Assembly (NCBI GenBank): GCA_009774395.1
Contig: VSNQ01000001.1
Coordinates: 17,538-81,537, forward strand
DNA from: Lachnospiraceae bacterium
GTDB lineage: Bacteria > Bacillota > Clostridia > Lachnospirales > Lachnospiraceae
Reading direction: 5' to 3'
Length of the DNA stretch: 64,000 nucleotides
Below, in pieces: positions 43,368 to 53,180 of the stretch; positions within the stretch are counted from its first letter, which is position 1; every line of letters starts with the position of its first letter. A model generated the notes under the pieces. The model was not told where the DNA came from and made no database searches. It was given only the letters and a program-made list of their open reading frames with translations. The position numbers and the translations under genes were made by a program.

Positions 43368-43447
43368 CGCTCTGCATATTTATTCTTATTCATTATTCCC
43401 TACTTATACTGGTGAACACTACAGTTTGCCAATAACGTAACGTTAAT

Positions 43448-45037
43448 CTATGGATTTTTTTCCATATAATATAGCTTCGCTGTAGTATCGACTACGGCTT
43501 CCACATGATATCCCATTTCTACAAAGGTATCAACCAGACCATTCCACTGTCCTGTTACAACAAATAACTGCTGTGGAATTTTACCTTGATATTCCCTATC
43601 TAAATATTCCTTCCACTGTTTGGTGTCGTTTCCTGCATGATACGTTTCCAATTCGTCATTATATGCAATTTTTTCCCACTGTGTTTCTTGATACTGCCCG
43701 TTATGCGTAAAATAATATACAAACGCGTATCTTTGGTGGAAATCCAACAGTGTCGGCACCGCATACCCCTCTCGTTCATACCAAGCGGCAACGACTGCGC
43801 GCAGATCCATTTTCGCCCAATGATTGCTTATGCGGTAATCACCATATACACAGTACAAAATCCCCGCCAGCACCAGCCCAATACGATATAAATCAGCCAG
43901 TTTTCCAAGTGGCACTTTCCTGTTTTTGTCTGATTCTTTTAAAACAACTGCAACCTCATAAAGCGACACTACAATTAGAACAAACCAAAATGGAAACAAA
44001 AATAAATTATATCGGTTTCCATACCAGCCATATGCGTATATATTAAGTTTTGTAATACTATAATACAACAAATAGGAAGCTACATTACACCAAAAAAAGT
44101 TCTGCAACGCTTTTTTCTTCGTCTTAACCAGTGTATACGCCATAATTATGGCAATTACCACCATTGCCGCACGAATCAGCCCGCCGATTTTTACCCAATC
44201 ACGATCAATATCAATCGCAAAAAACCGGAATACACAGATCAAACTATTAATAAAATCACCAAAAATACTCCCATACTCAATAATAATTTCCTGTTCTGCA
44301 AAAAGCGTGGAAACCTGATTTGCAGACTGTGGAATAATAAACAACAGCACCAGCGGCAGTCCCCCCGCAACAGCAGATAAAAGATACAGGAAGCCGCAAA
44401 GTTTTACATTTTTCCAATCACGCTGTCTGCAAAGGCGGATCAAAACCCCTACGGCAAACGCTGCGACCACAAATACTGCGCCATAATGTGTAAATACCGC
44501 TACAATACACAACAGCACAAACGCTGTAATTCTGCCAGGTGTCGTTTTTTCTTCCATTAAAAAATAAATATCAATCAGCCATATCAGCAGCATTATCAGC
44601 AGCGAATATTCGGAGCTTTCCTTAATATAATACATAATAATAAAAATACTCGAATAAATCACAACACCAAATGCCGCTGCATATCGGCTGCAAAGCCTGC
44701 GCAGCACCACATAAAAACCTACTGCCGCCGCAAACCCAAAAATAACACTCGAAAAGCGATACCACCATTCGCCCTCATTTATTTGCAGCCACAGGCACAT
44801 CAGCCAGTTGTAGAGTGGCGGCTGCTGCTGAATATGCGCCATACGTTCATACATTGTTGCATATTCTGTTACGCCGCGGATAGCCCCACGCACAGGCACT
44901 GAGCAGTAAAATTCCATCGCCTCATCCTGCCAGATCGGCGCCTGAGTCAGTTTATAAAGTGCCATAATCCAATAATATGCAAATGCAGCCGCCGCTGTAA
45001 GCCATTCCGGCAGATTGATTTTCCTATTTAATTTCAT
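43448..45037 (-). CDS. GT39/ArnT-like membrane glycosyltransferase (GT-C)
   Basis: A 529-residue protein with about 12 membrane segments. After the first helix, the extracytoplasmic loop has APIWQDEAMEFY (about 33-44), containing the DE pair that marks GT39/GT83-type polyprenyl-phosphate-dependent transferases, followed by HIQQQPPLYNWLM, the typical HPPLY-like block. The C-terminal 110 residues form an extracytoplasmic domain. GGATG lies about 7 nt before the ATG. It would add a sugar from a polyprenyl-phosphate donor to a lipid-linked glycan or protein outside the membrane. Confidence 0.78.
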   Translation of the reverse strand: MKLNRKINLPEWLTAAAAFAYYWIMALYKLTQAPIWQDEAMEFYCSVPVRGAIRGVTEYATMYERMAHIQQQPPLYNWLMCLWLQINEGEWWYRFSSVIFGFAAAVGFYVVLRRLCSRYAAAFGVVIYSSIFIIMYYIKESSEYSLLIMLLIWLIDIYFLMEEKTTPGRITAFVLLCIVAVFTHYGAVFVVAAFAVGVLIRLCRQRDWKNVKLCGFLYLLSAVAGGLPLVLLFIIPQSANQVSTLFAEQEIIIEYGSIFGDFINSLICVFRFFAIDIDRDWVKIGGLIRAAMVVIAIIMAYTLVKTKKKALQNFFWCNVASYLLYYSITKLNIYAYGWYGNRYNLFLFPFWFVLIVVSLYEVAVVLKESDKNRKVPLGKLADLYRIGLVLAGILYCVYGDYRISNHWAKMDLRAVVAAWYEREGYAVPTLLDFHQRYAFVYYFTHNGQYQETQWEKIAYNDELETYHAGNDTKQWKEYLDREYQGKIPQQLFVVTGQWNGLVDTFVEMGYHVEAVVDTTAKLYYMEKNP

Positions 45038-45135
45038 TTTATCATCCTATCTGCGTACTATTACTATTGAACGCACTCTCCAATATGCTCCTTACCTGCG
45101 CACGCCCCTTCTATGCAAATCCCTTTGCCCTTGTA

Positions 45136-45164
45136 GTTACCATTCAACCTTGTTAAACGGTAAC
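45136..45164. repeat. short hairpin GTTACCATTCAA/TTAAACGGTAAC
   Basis: A 12-bp arm pair with two G-U-type mismatches lies between the radical SAM gene and the GT39-like gene. Its ends resemble those of the elements at 7057-7151 and 19280-19466. It has no T-run on the minus strand and so is not a standard terminator. The 137-bp gap holds nothing else recognisable. Confidence 0.4.
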
Positions 45165-45175
45165 ATCTTCTATTA

Positions 45176-46636
45176 TTATTGTTTTTTAAACAAATTCACT
45201 ACCAATTTCAGCCCATATTTTACATACTGCACAAATACGCTTGGCTGGGTAATGCACTCCTTCATCTTTCGAAGAATATATTGTGGTCTTAAATAGAAAC
45301 TTAACAAAATATCCTTGCGCAGCTTCATGACTTCATCAATGGTAAGGTGCATGGTTCCCTTTGTGCTGGAATGGAAAAAATCACTTCCCAATACTGATTT
45401 TGCCAAAAGTCCCTCTTTTTTACAAGTTTCATACATTGGCGTACCATAGAACGGCAGTGCGATTGTCACTTCAATAAAATCGGGATCGGTTTCCAACACC
45501 AACTTTTTCGTTAAAAGAATATCCTCTTTTGTTTCCCAAGGAAATCCGATAACAAAATACCCCCAAAATGGAAGTCCAACTTCCTTACACCAGTGTGCCG
45601 CCTGCCTGTTTTCTTCAACCGTTGCACCTTTACGCATTTTTTGCAGCATTTCATCACTGCCAGACTCAAAGCCGAATGCTACCAAAAAGCAGCCTGCCTT
45701 TTTCATTAATTCCAATGTTTCCTTTTTTAATGGACGCACGCGTGAATTTGCCGTAAACTGAATTTTCCCATATAATTTCGATTGAATAATCAATTCACAC
45801 ATCTCTTTCACCCATTCCGGATTAATCGTAAAGGTATCTGCCTTAAAGAAAAAGTTGCGAATTCCAAACTGCTCATAGCACTCTATCATTTCCTCAAGTA
45901 CATTCTGCGGACTGCGGAAACGCACCCGCTTGCCAGAAATCTCCGGGGTTAAACAAAATACACATTGACTCGGGCATCCGCGTGCTGTCTGAATGGTTGC
46001 CATTGTTTCCTTGGTATCCGGACGGATATAGAGCGAATTATTCATCAATTGTCTTGCCGGAAACGGCTGTGCATCAAGGTCATCATCCCATACATGGAAC
46101 CTTGTAGGAATCATTTTCCCTTCTGCATCCTTATATAGAATATTATTGATTTCTTCGGGCTTTCCTATACCCTTGAAACAATAATCCGCAATTTTTCCGA
46201 TACAGAAATCAATCTCGCCGCCGATTAAATAATCCACATTCGTGAAATCAATCATATCCAGCATTGCCTGTTCCGGCGCAAAAAACAGCGCTCCTTTTAA
46301 TACAACAATCGGATGATGTTTCTCACATAGCCTATTAATTACCTTGATATCATCAAAAATCGTGGTATTGGTAATGCTCATCATAATCATATCCGGGTCA
46401 AACTCGTCCATGTCCTTTTCGAGCATTTCAAATGTATCGCCCTGTGTTTGATAATCCTGTAGTTTTACCTGATAACCGCTTTGAAGCAGTACCGCCGCCG
46501 CATAGCCTAAATCATTGCAGGCTCGCATCGCCTGTGCAGAACCATCGTCAATATTTTGCTGACACCGATCCTCACCTCGCTGAAACAACGCTCCGGGCGG
46601 ATAAAACAGTAACACTTTTTTCTTATTTGTCTGCAT
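45176..46636 (-). CDS. B12-binding-domain radical SAM protein
   Basis: A 486-residue protein. The N-terminal 140 residues form a cobalamin-binding-like Rossmann domain (VLLFYPPGA, then MIMMSITNTTIFDDI and VVLKGALFF). The radical SAM cluster motif is RGCPSQCVFC with Cys near residues 221, 225 and 228. GCFLVAFGFESGSDEML and VIGFPWETKEDI are typical downstream blocks. ATG 46636 has GGAGG about 8 nt upstream; the frame extends five codons further, through that sequence. Members methylate or rearrange unactivated carbons. In a glycan locus it may C-methylate or otherwise alter a sugar, lipid carrier or nucleotide sugar, but the substrate cannot be read from the sequence. Confidence 0.82.
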   Translation of the reverse strand: MQTNKKKVLLFYPPGALFQRGEDRCQQNIDDGSAQAMRACNDLGYAAAVLLQSGYQVKLQDYQTQGDTFEMLEKDMDEFDPDMIMMSITNTTIFDDIKVINRLCEKHHPIVVLKGALFFAPEQAMLDMIDFTNVDYLIGGEIDFCIGKIADYCFKGIGKPEEINNILYKDAEGKMIPTRFHVWDDDLDAQPFPARQLMNNSLYIRPDTKETMATIQTARGCPSQCVFCLTPEISGKRVRFRSPQNVLEEMIECYEQFGIRNFFFKADTFTINPEWVKEMCELIIQSKLYGKIQFTANSRVRPLKKETLELMKKAGCFLVAFGFESGSDEMLQKMRKGATVEENRQAAHWCKEVGLPFWGYFVIGFPWETKEDILLTKKLVLETDPDFIEVTIALPFYGTPMYETCKKEGLLAKSVLGSDFFHSSTKGTMHLTIDEVMKLRKDILLSFYLRPQYILRKMKECITQPSVFVQYVKYGLKLVVNLFKKQ

Positions 46637-46730
46637 TCTTACAACCTCCATTTCGTCTTGTCCATTTTATTTATTTCAACCTTGCCAAACGAGAACTGTT
46701 TCCAAATCATCTCTTTGTATTGCCATAAAA

Positions 46731-48449
46731 CTATAATTTATACAGATAAATATCATAGGGGATACCTTCACAATGATATTCTTTTATAAATGTAAGCCCC
46801 ATTTGCTCTGCATTTGTAATTTCCACTCTTGAAAAAATATAATCGCATCCCAGCCGCTTTAATGCATCTGCATCCATTAATATCTCCTGCGGGTCTGCCT
46901 TGGCATTAGCACCGAAATCATACGTATTTTCACCAGATGCCGAAAAAAGATACGCACGACAGCCCCATGTATCATAGTATGTCTGCCAATTTTCATTTGC
47001 GTCAAGCGTCGGCGCAATCGCCTCTCGAAACGCCTCTTTATATTCCTGCGGATAGTACCCGCAATAACCATCTATTGTTGTAATTCCATTATAAGAAAGC
47101 ATTGCCGGATGCATCCCATAAGCACACGCGCCCTTATCCGGCGTATACCCAATATCTTCTTTTATCTGATTAATCAAATCTTTTCCATAAAATTCACCGT
47201 AACTAAGCTGATTTCCTTCTGTATGCTTTACAAGCTTGTACAGATTGCAGTAAATGGTATTATAAAAATCACTGTACTCGCACTGTGTGCCTGCCACAAT
47301 CAATATTGCCGCAAGTCCAAGCACACAGGCAATGCTCTTTCTTTTTTGATATATTTTCCGCAGCACAATAAAAAACGCGAAATACCATGCAAAAGGATTA
47401 AAAAATATCGTTCTTCCATACTGAAACCCTTTTAACGGCGGCAAAACAGTTTCTACCAAACTGCGCAGCGGTTCCCAGAAATACAATGCATATACTGCAC
47501 AGTTAAACACAAGAAACAGTATCGTCCAATTAAACACATCCGTTGCGATTTTATATGCCTGTTTCCTGCGGATATACATGATATTATTCCATATAAAATA
47601 CACTACACAGACCGGAAGCACAAGAACTGTATGCAGCGATCGCGCATGGGAAAAGCCGTGCAGCAACACCTCTGTAAACGTATGCCAAAGCTGTGCTGCA
47701 TTATAGCTGGCTGTTTCCATTGTACTGCGAATCGTTTCTGTCTGCGAGAAAAACATAATCCCAAACAAGCGGTATTCAAAGCATACATACCCAGCCGCAA
47801 GCGCCAAGAAACCTCCCAACAGCCGCCAAGGTATCCTTTTATCTCGTATGCTGAGTACAATCACAGCAATCAGTATATATCCTAATAGAAACGCGCCAAA
47901 AAACGTAAAATAAGAAAGCAATGGATAGAAAAACAATGCCCCATACAGTCGCCAATCCGCCTTTTCATACAGTCGTACCAAAAGGTACAATACAAGCGGC
48001 ATCGACGCAAAACAAAACGCATACATCGGATATACCGGCAAAAGCGCAAATGCTATCGCTGCCAGCACAACGATCTGCTCCGTTCTAGCGTATTTTGCAC
48101 CTAACAAATGCTTTGCCAGCAAAATACTAGATCCCATTGCCAGAAGCATTTTCAACAATATTCCAGCAATATATGCATAAATATCTGGCAGCAAAAAATA
48201 CAATATATTATATAGAGAAAACTCTGATGGGAAATAATTCCTGTCAATTCCCTGCAAAATCGGCATTGCCTGCCCATGTGCAAAAAACGCCTGTTGATCT
48301 CGCAGCATTTTAAGCTGTGTAATAAACAAATCTAAGTTATCACAGATTCCCACATAAATCTGTTCCCGCAATACCAGCAATACAGCCGCTTCGCAAAAAA
48401 AGATGCTCCCTGCCAGTATCCAATGCCAATATTTCTTGATAGCGTCCAT
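46731..48449 (-). CDS. DUF6044-type multispanning membrane protein
   Basis: A 572-residue protein with about 12 membrane helices and a C-terminal extracytoplasmic domain of about 170 residues. The first loop contains GICDNLDLFITQLKMLRD (about 34-51), characteristic of DUF6044. The C-terminal domain has the ITTIDGYCGYYPQEYKEAFR block (about 466-485). The family resembles GT-C enzymes but has no known substrate. GGAGG lies about 6 nt before the ATG, and a possible promoter is at 48526-48554. It is 94 nt upstream of the radical SAM gene. Confidence 0.7.
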   Translation of the reverse strand: MDAIKKYWHWILAGSIFFCEAAVLLVLREQIYVGICDNLDLFITQLKMLRDQQAFFAHGQAMPILQGIDRNYFPSEFSLYNILYFLLPDIYAYIAGILLKMLLAMGSSILLAKHLLGAKYARTEQIVVLAAIAFALLPVYPMYAFCFASMPLVLYLLVRLYEKADWRLYGALFFYPLLSYFTFFGAFLLGYILIAVIVLSIRDKRIPWRLLGGFLALAAGYVCFEYRLFGIMFFSQTETIRSTMETASYNAAQLWHTFTEVLLHGFSHARSLHTVLVLPVCVVYFIWNNIMYIRRKQAYKIATDVFNWTILFLVFNCAVYALYFWEPLRSLVETVLPPLKGFQYGRTIFFNPFAWYFAFFIVLRKIYQKRKSIACVLGLAAILIVAGTQCEYSDFYNTIYCNLYKLVKHTEGNQLSYGEFYGKDLINQIKEDIGYTPDKGACAYGMHPAMLSYNGITTIDGYCGYYPQEYKEAFREAIAPTLDANENWQTYYDTWGCRAYLFSASGENTYDFGANAKADPQEILMDADALKRLGCDYIFSRVEITNAEQMGLTFIKEYHCEGIPYDIYLYKL

Positions 48450-48525
48450 TCTCTACCTCCACTGTCCGCATATGCCGCCAGTTCCCCAGCACTGACGGCA
48501 CACCGATTCTATGACACTAATTTCC

Positions 48526-48554
48526 ATAATAGCACAATATCTCTGACAGGTAAA
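48526..48554 (-). promoter_or_regulatory. possible extended -10 promoter for the DUF6044 operon
   Basis: On the minus strand TTTACC (48554-48549) and TATTAT (48531-48526) are separated by 17 bp, and TGC directly before the -10 gives an extended -10. It would give a leader of about 70 nt ahead of the gene starting at 48449. The -35 is weak, so this is a moderate call. Confidence 0.4.
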
Positions 48555-48570
48555 CACCTTTTCATATCAT

Positions 48571-49914
48571 TTACAAATACGCCGCAATCACCAGATAGTG
48601 ATACAACTGTTTCAGCGGCATAGACGGATCAGGCACATGATCGGGTTTGCTCGGTAGAATCGAACCATCCGGCAATAGAAAACCACCTTCGCATATCATA
48701 CTCGGAAGCGCCGCCGTTTCAAAGACCATATTGTTTACTTGCGTATAAACAGGCGTATAATCCGCAAAATCCTGCATAATAAACTGATAAATTTTTCTTG
48801 CTAAAAAATTATATCCTGCATCATTTAAGTGCACGCCATCGCAAAGGTATTGTCCATACCTTGCGAGTGCATCTCGATTATCCACAGTATTCAGTTCATA
48901 ATCCGCATACAAATCCAATACAGGCACACCGTAAAACTGGCAGCGGTCAAGCATTGCCGTTCGGTACTCACTCAAAGTACCTGTCCCAAAATTCCCGTAA
49001 GTACTTCTTTTGTAAGAATGTGTTTCATCAGCATCCTTGCTCTGCTGATAGGGTGTCAGAAATACAATATCCGCGTTCGGATATGTACTCTGCAAATACG
49101 TTATCATCGTATTTAAAGCCCCATAAAACGTATTCGGGCTGGTATCCGTGCGCTTACCAATAGGACAGTCACCATACCAGAAATCATTCGTACCGCCGAA
49201 CACAATAATTAAATCGGCAGCTTTGTCCATTTGGTACATTCTGTCAACAAAAGAACCAGGATTGGATACATCAGAAACAATATCCGTAATCCGTGAACAC
49301 GACACCCCATAATTATTGACTTGTGCGCCCGTCAGCTTCGCCAATACAGAAGGAAACGACTTCTCCTTGCTGCTCGCGCCAATTCCCTCAGCAATAGAAT
49401 CCCCAAGTACATTGATAATATGATACTTTTCTAAGGGAAGCCCTTGCATATAAACTTCTGCCTGCGCAAACTGCAGTAACGCCGTTTCATGATCGGATGG
49501 GGTCTGTGTTAAAAACGCCGGCAATTCCTGTGCTGGAAGGAGTGCCGCAGTATTTTCCGCCTGTGCCTCACTTGCGTCTGGTGCTGCTTCCGCAGTATTC
49601 TCTGCTTGTGCACTGTCTGCTTCCGATACCAGTCCTGCTGCAGTGTTCCTCACCTGTGCACTGCCTGCTTCTGACGCTGCTGCATTTCCCACCTGTGCAT
49701 TGCCTGCTTCTGGTGCTGCAATATTCTCCGCTTGTGCACTGTCTGTTTCTGGTGCGACTGCAGCAGTATTCTCTGGCAGTACAGCCGCCTGCTCTGTGGG
49801 AAGCAGTTCCGATGCCCATGCGGTTTTTGGTGTGTTTACCATACTTGCTGTAATTGCCGTAATTGTTATAATTACTTCCATACAAAATAGTTTTACATTA
49901 CCACTCTTTTTCAT
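48571..49914 (-). CDS. secreted GDSL/SGNH esterase with repetitive Ala/Glu/Asn linker
   Basis: A 447-residue protein. The N-terminus (about 1-35, KKSGNVKLFCMEVIITITA onward, cited in part) is a signal peptide. Residues about 40-135 are a degenerate 10-12-residue repeat rich in Ala, Glu, Gln and Asn (AQAENTA, AQVGNAA, AQVRNTA), then comes the catalytic domain: GDSIAEGIG (block I, nucleophile Ser), FGGTNDFW (block III), and DGVHLND (block V, Asp and His). The frame extends 15 codons upstream, without clear ribosome binding. Probably deacetylates a surface glycan, perhaps counteracting the MBOAT pair; that role is inference. Confidence 0.78.
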   Translation of the reverse strand: MKKSGNVKLFCMEVIITITAITASMVNTPKTAWASELLPTEQAAVLPENTAAVAPETDSAQAENIAAPEAGNAQVGNAAASEAGSAQVRNTAAGLVSEADSAQAENTAEAAPDASEAQAENTAALLPAQELPAFLTQTPSDHETALLQFAQAEVYMQGLPLEKYHIINVLGDSIAEGIGASSKEKSFPSVLAKLTGAQVNNYGVSCSRITDIVSDVSNPGSFVDRMYQMDKAADLIIVFGGTNDFWYGDCPIGKRTDTSPNTFYGALNTMITYLQSTYPNADIVFLTPYQQSKDADETHSYKRSTYGNFGTGTLSEYRTAMLDRCQFYGVPVLDLYADYELNTVDNRDALARYGQYLCDGVHLNDAGYNFLARKIYQFIMQDFADYTPVYTQVNNMVFETAALPSMICEGGFLLPDGSILPSKPDHVPDPSMPLKQLYHYLVIAAYL

Positions 49915-50008
49915 CTCACGCCCATGCCTTTCCTCATACAAAAAATAACTTCTTACCATATTTTATAATATTTTCTAAATTTTGTATAGATAGCATAACA
50001 CATAAATT

Positions 50009-51772
50009 TTATTTTCCATAAAAGCCTTCTTTTATCTTATTTCCACGAAATGCGACATCCACTTTCCTGGGAATTGCCGGAAACTGCTGATATCCTACGC
50101 GATCGCCTGTTTCCGGATAGTAAAACGTAACGCCATTTACCGCATAGCTATGCAAAACATACGTACCATAATCACTCTGCTGCAAATAATATGGTTTATC
50201 TGCTGTGCTTATGATATAGCCTGCCATTGAAACGCTTTTCGTCAATGTAAATATAACAATTAGGAACATCCCTATTCTACTGGTAATTATAGAAATATTG
50301 CTATTCTTTTTTTCAGTACTTGCTATTCTTTGGAAATTGGCATTTTTTTCTTCTATATTTTGTAGTATTAATATCCATACTATCCCAAACGTCAATACTG
50401 CCATTAACAGTACATATGCATATCCATAGCGCAAAAGCGGCGCGGAGCACTGCCAGAAGAGATAGGACGCACCTACCGTTCCAAGCACAAGCAATTCATC
50501 CAATCCAGATTCTATTTTATTCCGCTTCATAATCATGTTTTTTTGATACTTTGTCCTCGATAAGAAGAGATAAACTGCCAAGCCCGCAAACACCCCCACA
50601 CAGACGATATCCGCAAGCACCAACAGCCTCCCTACCACTGGCAGCGCTGTGTGGAACCAATTGGGAAACCACTGTGTTATCGGCAAGTCCACTAATGCGG
50701 CATTATTAAGCCCGCGCCCCCAAGTTTTAATTTCTGCGGCATCCAAAGCCGCGGCTTCTGCGCCGATTTTCCAATCCACTGCAAATAAGTCAAGTGACGG
50801 AAACGGATACAATAGATATCCCGAAATCAGAACCGTACGCACTGCCCACGGTGTCAGAACTATCACCCCCATTACAAGATAGACTGCAATCTCCCGCCAT
50901 TTTTTTTCCTTTATCAGCAGATAAACAGGCTTGATTGTCAGCAGCAGCAAAAGCCCCGCCGTCAACTTTAAGGATACAGCAAACGTTCCTCCAACGCAGA
51001 GCAGCGCAAATGGTACACACGCATTCCTATCTATCTCCAATTGGGCAAGCCATTTTATTAAAATAAAAAACACCACACACATAATTGCATAGTCCGAAGC
51101 TGGTGCCACAATATCCCTGTAAATCACAGTAAGATAATAAAATGCGCCAAGCCTTGCAAAATCTGACAGCAGCACACTTTTGCGCTTTGCAATCTCTCCC
51201 AACTTTAAAACCTCTACGCTTAACAGCAATGCAATAAATCCGTTAACCGTATGCAATGACTGCCCCAATAAAAACGCAAAACTATACAGCGCCGACAACG
51301 CAAAAAATGAACTGTTATATGCAAAACGAACATGAATATTGCCCAATCCCTTTACAACACCGAACTCCTCAATCCAACGGATACTCTGCGCATGGTATAG
51401 ATCGGAATCGTAATGCATATACCCCCTAGAAGTACAATATCCCCACACGATAATGAGCACCAGTAACAGCACCTTGCTAAAAACACTACTATCCCACCAA
51501 GCACTTCTTAACTGTACCGCAATTTCCCTGCGCAAGAAAAACACAATTCCAGCACAGAATACAGCCATAACAATATTGGCTGCCAGCCCCACTTTATATA
51601 CAAGGCTGAAAAACTGCGCATAAACCGTCGCAAGAACCAGTCCCGCAAACAGCACGCTGTCTATTCCTCGTAGCGCATAGTGAAAAAATTTCTCTGTAAA
51701 TTTAGAAAAAGCAAATCCCAAGCTATATGCTGTCACTGCAATATAAATCCAATTCAAAAAAACCGCTGCCAT
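50009..51772 (-). CDS. LIC_10190-type multispanning membrane protein
   Basis: A 587-residue protein with about 14 membrane helices. The extracytoplasmic segment after the fourth helix has RGYMHYDSDLYHAQSIRWIE, followed by VKGLGNIHVRFAYNSSFFALS, matching the LIC_10190 family. The C-terminal 80 residues are extracytoplasmic. The frame is open to 51841, but a promoter -10 at 51862-51867 would leave only about 14 nt of leader for that start, so ATG 51772 is preferred. Probably a GT-C-like transferase; substrate unknown. Confidence 0.65.
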   Translation of the reverse strand: MAAVFLNWIYIAVTAYSLGFAFSKFTEKFFHYALRGIDSVLFAGLVLATVYAQFFSLVYKVGLAANIVMAVFCAGIVFFLRREIAVQLRSAWWDSSVFSKVLLLVLIIVWGYCTSRGYMHYDSDLYHAQSIRWIEEFGVVKGLGNIHVRFAYNSSFFALSALYSFAFLLGQSLHTVNGFIALLLSVEVLKLGEIAKRKSVLLSDFARLGAFYYLTVIYRDIVAPASDYAIMCVVFFILIKWLAQLEIDRNACVPFALLCVGGTFAVSLKLTAGLLLLLTIKPVYLLIKEKKWREIAVYLVMGVIVLTPWAVRTVLISGYLLYPFPSLDLFAVDWKIGAEAAALDAAEIKTWGRGLNNAALVDLPITQWFPNWFHTALPVVGRLLVLADIVCVGVFAGLAVYLFLSRTKYQKNMIMKRNKIESGLDELLVLGTVGASYLFWQCSAPLLRYGYAYVLLMAVLTFGIVWILILQNIEEKNANFQRIASTEKKNSNISIITSRIGMFLIVIFTLTKSVSMAGYIISTADKPYYLQQSDYGTYVLHSYAVNGVTFYYPETGDRVGYQQFPAIPRKVDVAFRGNKIKEGFYGK

Positions 51773-51861
51773 ATGTTTTCTTATTTTGCCCCCTAATTGA
51801 TAAAAACTGCAAATCTTTATGCCATTCCGTATACAAAACATTCGATACGTATTTATTGGCT

Positions 51862-51870
51862 ATTATATCA
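51862..51870 (-). promoter_or_regulatory. extended -10 promoter for the minus-strand glycan operon
   Basis: TGATATAAT (minus strand) lies in the divergent gap between the membrane protein gene and the plus-strand acyltransferase. It is a perfect -10 with an extended TGn element; the -35 is poor, as is usual for this class. Transcription would run left through the long minus-strand gene series. Confidence 0.5.
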
Positions 51871-51956
51871 CACTTTTCTATATTCAAACAGCACAAAACG
51901 TGATAAACTACTAAAGAACTGTTTCGAAATTAATACGAAAAGGAGCTGCTGCAAAT

Positions 51957-53180
51957 ATGAACAAAACCCTAAGATCACTCGATATTCTAAAGGGAATCGG
52001 CATTGTTATGATTATTATTGTCCACAACCGCCATTTTATTATGAAAGATATGACGGGTTTCCGACAGATTATTAATTACGGGCAAATGGGATGCCAATTA
52101 TTTTTCTTTGTGTCTGGAATGGCACTCTGCTATTCATGGTATCACCTTATACAGAAAGAACAGCGAAAAAGCTTTCCTGTTTTATACGGAAAATTTATAC
52201 TGCGCCGTTATCTGCGTCTTGCGCCCGGATTTCTAATAATACTGGCAGCAAATTATCTGCTTAATATTCTTCTTATGGATATATTTCACTACTCGCCGGG
52301 ATTTATTATCAACCGTTCGCCCAAGGCAATTCTTGCAAATGTCCTATTTGTACATGGAATATATCCTGATGCGATCAATAGTGTATTTCCCGGAGGCTGG
52401 TATATCGGTACGACATTTATATTATACCTGCTGTTTCCGCTCCTGGTTACACTGTTTCAAAAACTGCATACAGTAAACCGGTTTCTGATATTCCCCCTGC
52501 CGCTGTTGTTCCTCTGCCTAAACCATATTCTGCTAAAACAGTGGTCTATTGCGTCCGAAGGCAGCTTGTATCCATACAACAACTCCTTCCTGTATTACTT
52601 TTTTACAAATCAGCTTCCCTGTTTTTTGCTTGGGATACTATTGTATTTTCAGGAAAATAATATCGACAGTAACACCCCACACCAAAGAAAATGCTTTTCC
52701 CAAAAATGCCCGTTGCTGCTTTCCATTGCGCTGTTTCTGGGGACAAGTGTTTTGGCAATCCGATTGTATCTGCTTCCAGAAGAAAATTATCGCTATACTT
52801 ACCTCCCCTCACTGGTAGGCATTTCCTTTTACTGGCTTGCCGTCAGCATGATTCATTGGGAACACCGCAAGACATCGCTTCTTCCTTGTCAAAAAAACAC
52901 AATAAGCCACAAAAACCGAGGAATCTTACAGTTTCTCACAGATTTTCTGGCACAGTGCGGCAAAAATTCCTATGGAATGTATTTAGTGCATGCGTTTATT
53001 TGTTGGTATGGTGTCAAAGGGGTTACTGATGCAATGAAATACTGCGGATATGATTATCCCGATTTAACGCTATATTGCATACTGCTTCTCCCCTCTATCT
53101 TTATCGTCTATGTGGCAGGCTTATATATGGGGCAGCTTATCGGATTTATTGATAAAAAATTGCGGAAACCCTCCCAATAA
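51957..53180 (+). CDS. acyltransferase-3 family membrane protein (OafA/YrhL-like)
   Basis: A 407-residue protein with about 10-11 membrane segments and the only clear plus-strand gene in the window. LRSLDILKGIGIVMIIIVHNRHF (cited in part) contains the H of the family block, and QLFFFVSGMALCYSW follows; PGGWYIGTTFILYLLFPLL is the middle block and GKNSYGMYLVHAF the late one. Such proteins move acetyl or succinyl groups to surface sugars. GGAG lies about 11 nt before the ATG. It diverges from the gene at 50009 and converges on the HAD gene, so it has its own promoter. A 10-bp hairpin overlaps its stop. Confidence 0.85.
   Translation: MNKTLRSLDILKGIGIVMIIIVHNRHFIMKDMTGFRQIINYGQMGCQLFFFVSGMALCYSWYHLIQKEQRKSFPVLYGKFILRRYLRLAPGFLIILAANYLLNILLMDIFHYSPGFIINRSPKAILANVLFVHGIYPDAINSVFPGGWYIGTTFILYLLFPLLVTLFQKLHTVNRFLIFPLPLLFLCLNHILLKQWSIASEGSLYPYNNSFLYYFFTNQLPCFLLGILLYFQENNIDSNTPHQRKCFSQKCPLLLSIALFLGTSVLAIRLYLLPEENYRYTYLPSLVGISFYWLAVSMIHWEHRKTSLLPCQKNTISHKNRGILQFLTDFLAQCGKNSYGMYLVHAFICWYGVKGVTDAMKYCGYDYPDLTLYCILLLPSIFIVYVAGLYMGQLIGFIDKKLRKPSQ

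Noticed and set aside
45136..45164. Intrinsic terminator after the radical SAM gene
   Set aside because: The hairpin lies on the 3' side of the stop but is not followed by a run of T on the transcribed strand; kept only as a repeat-like hairpin.
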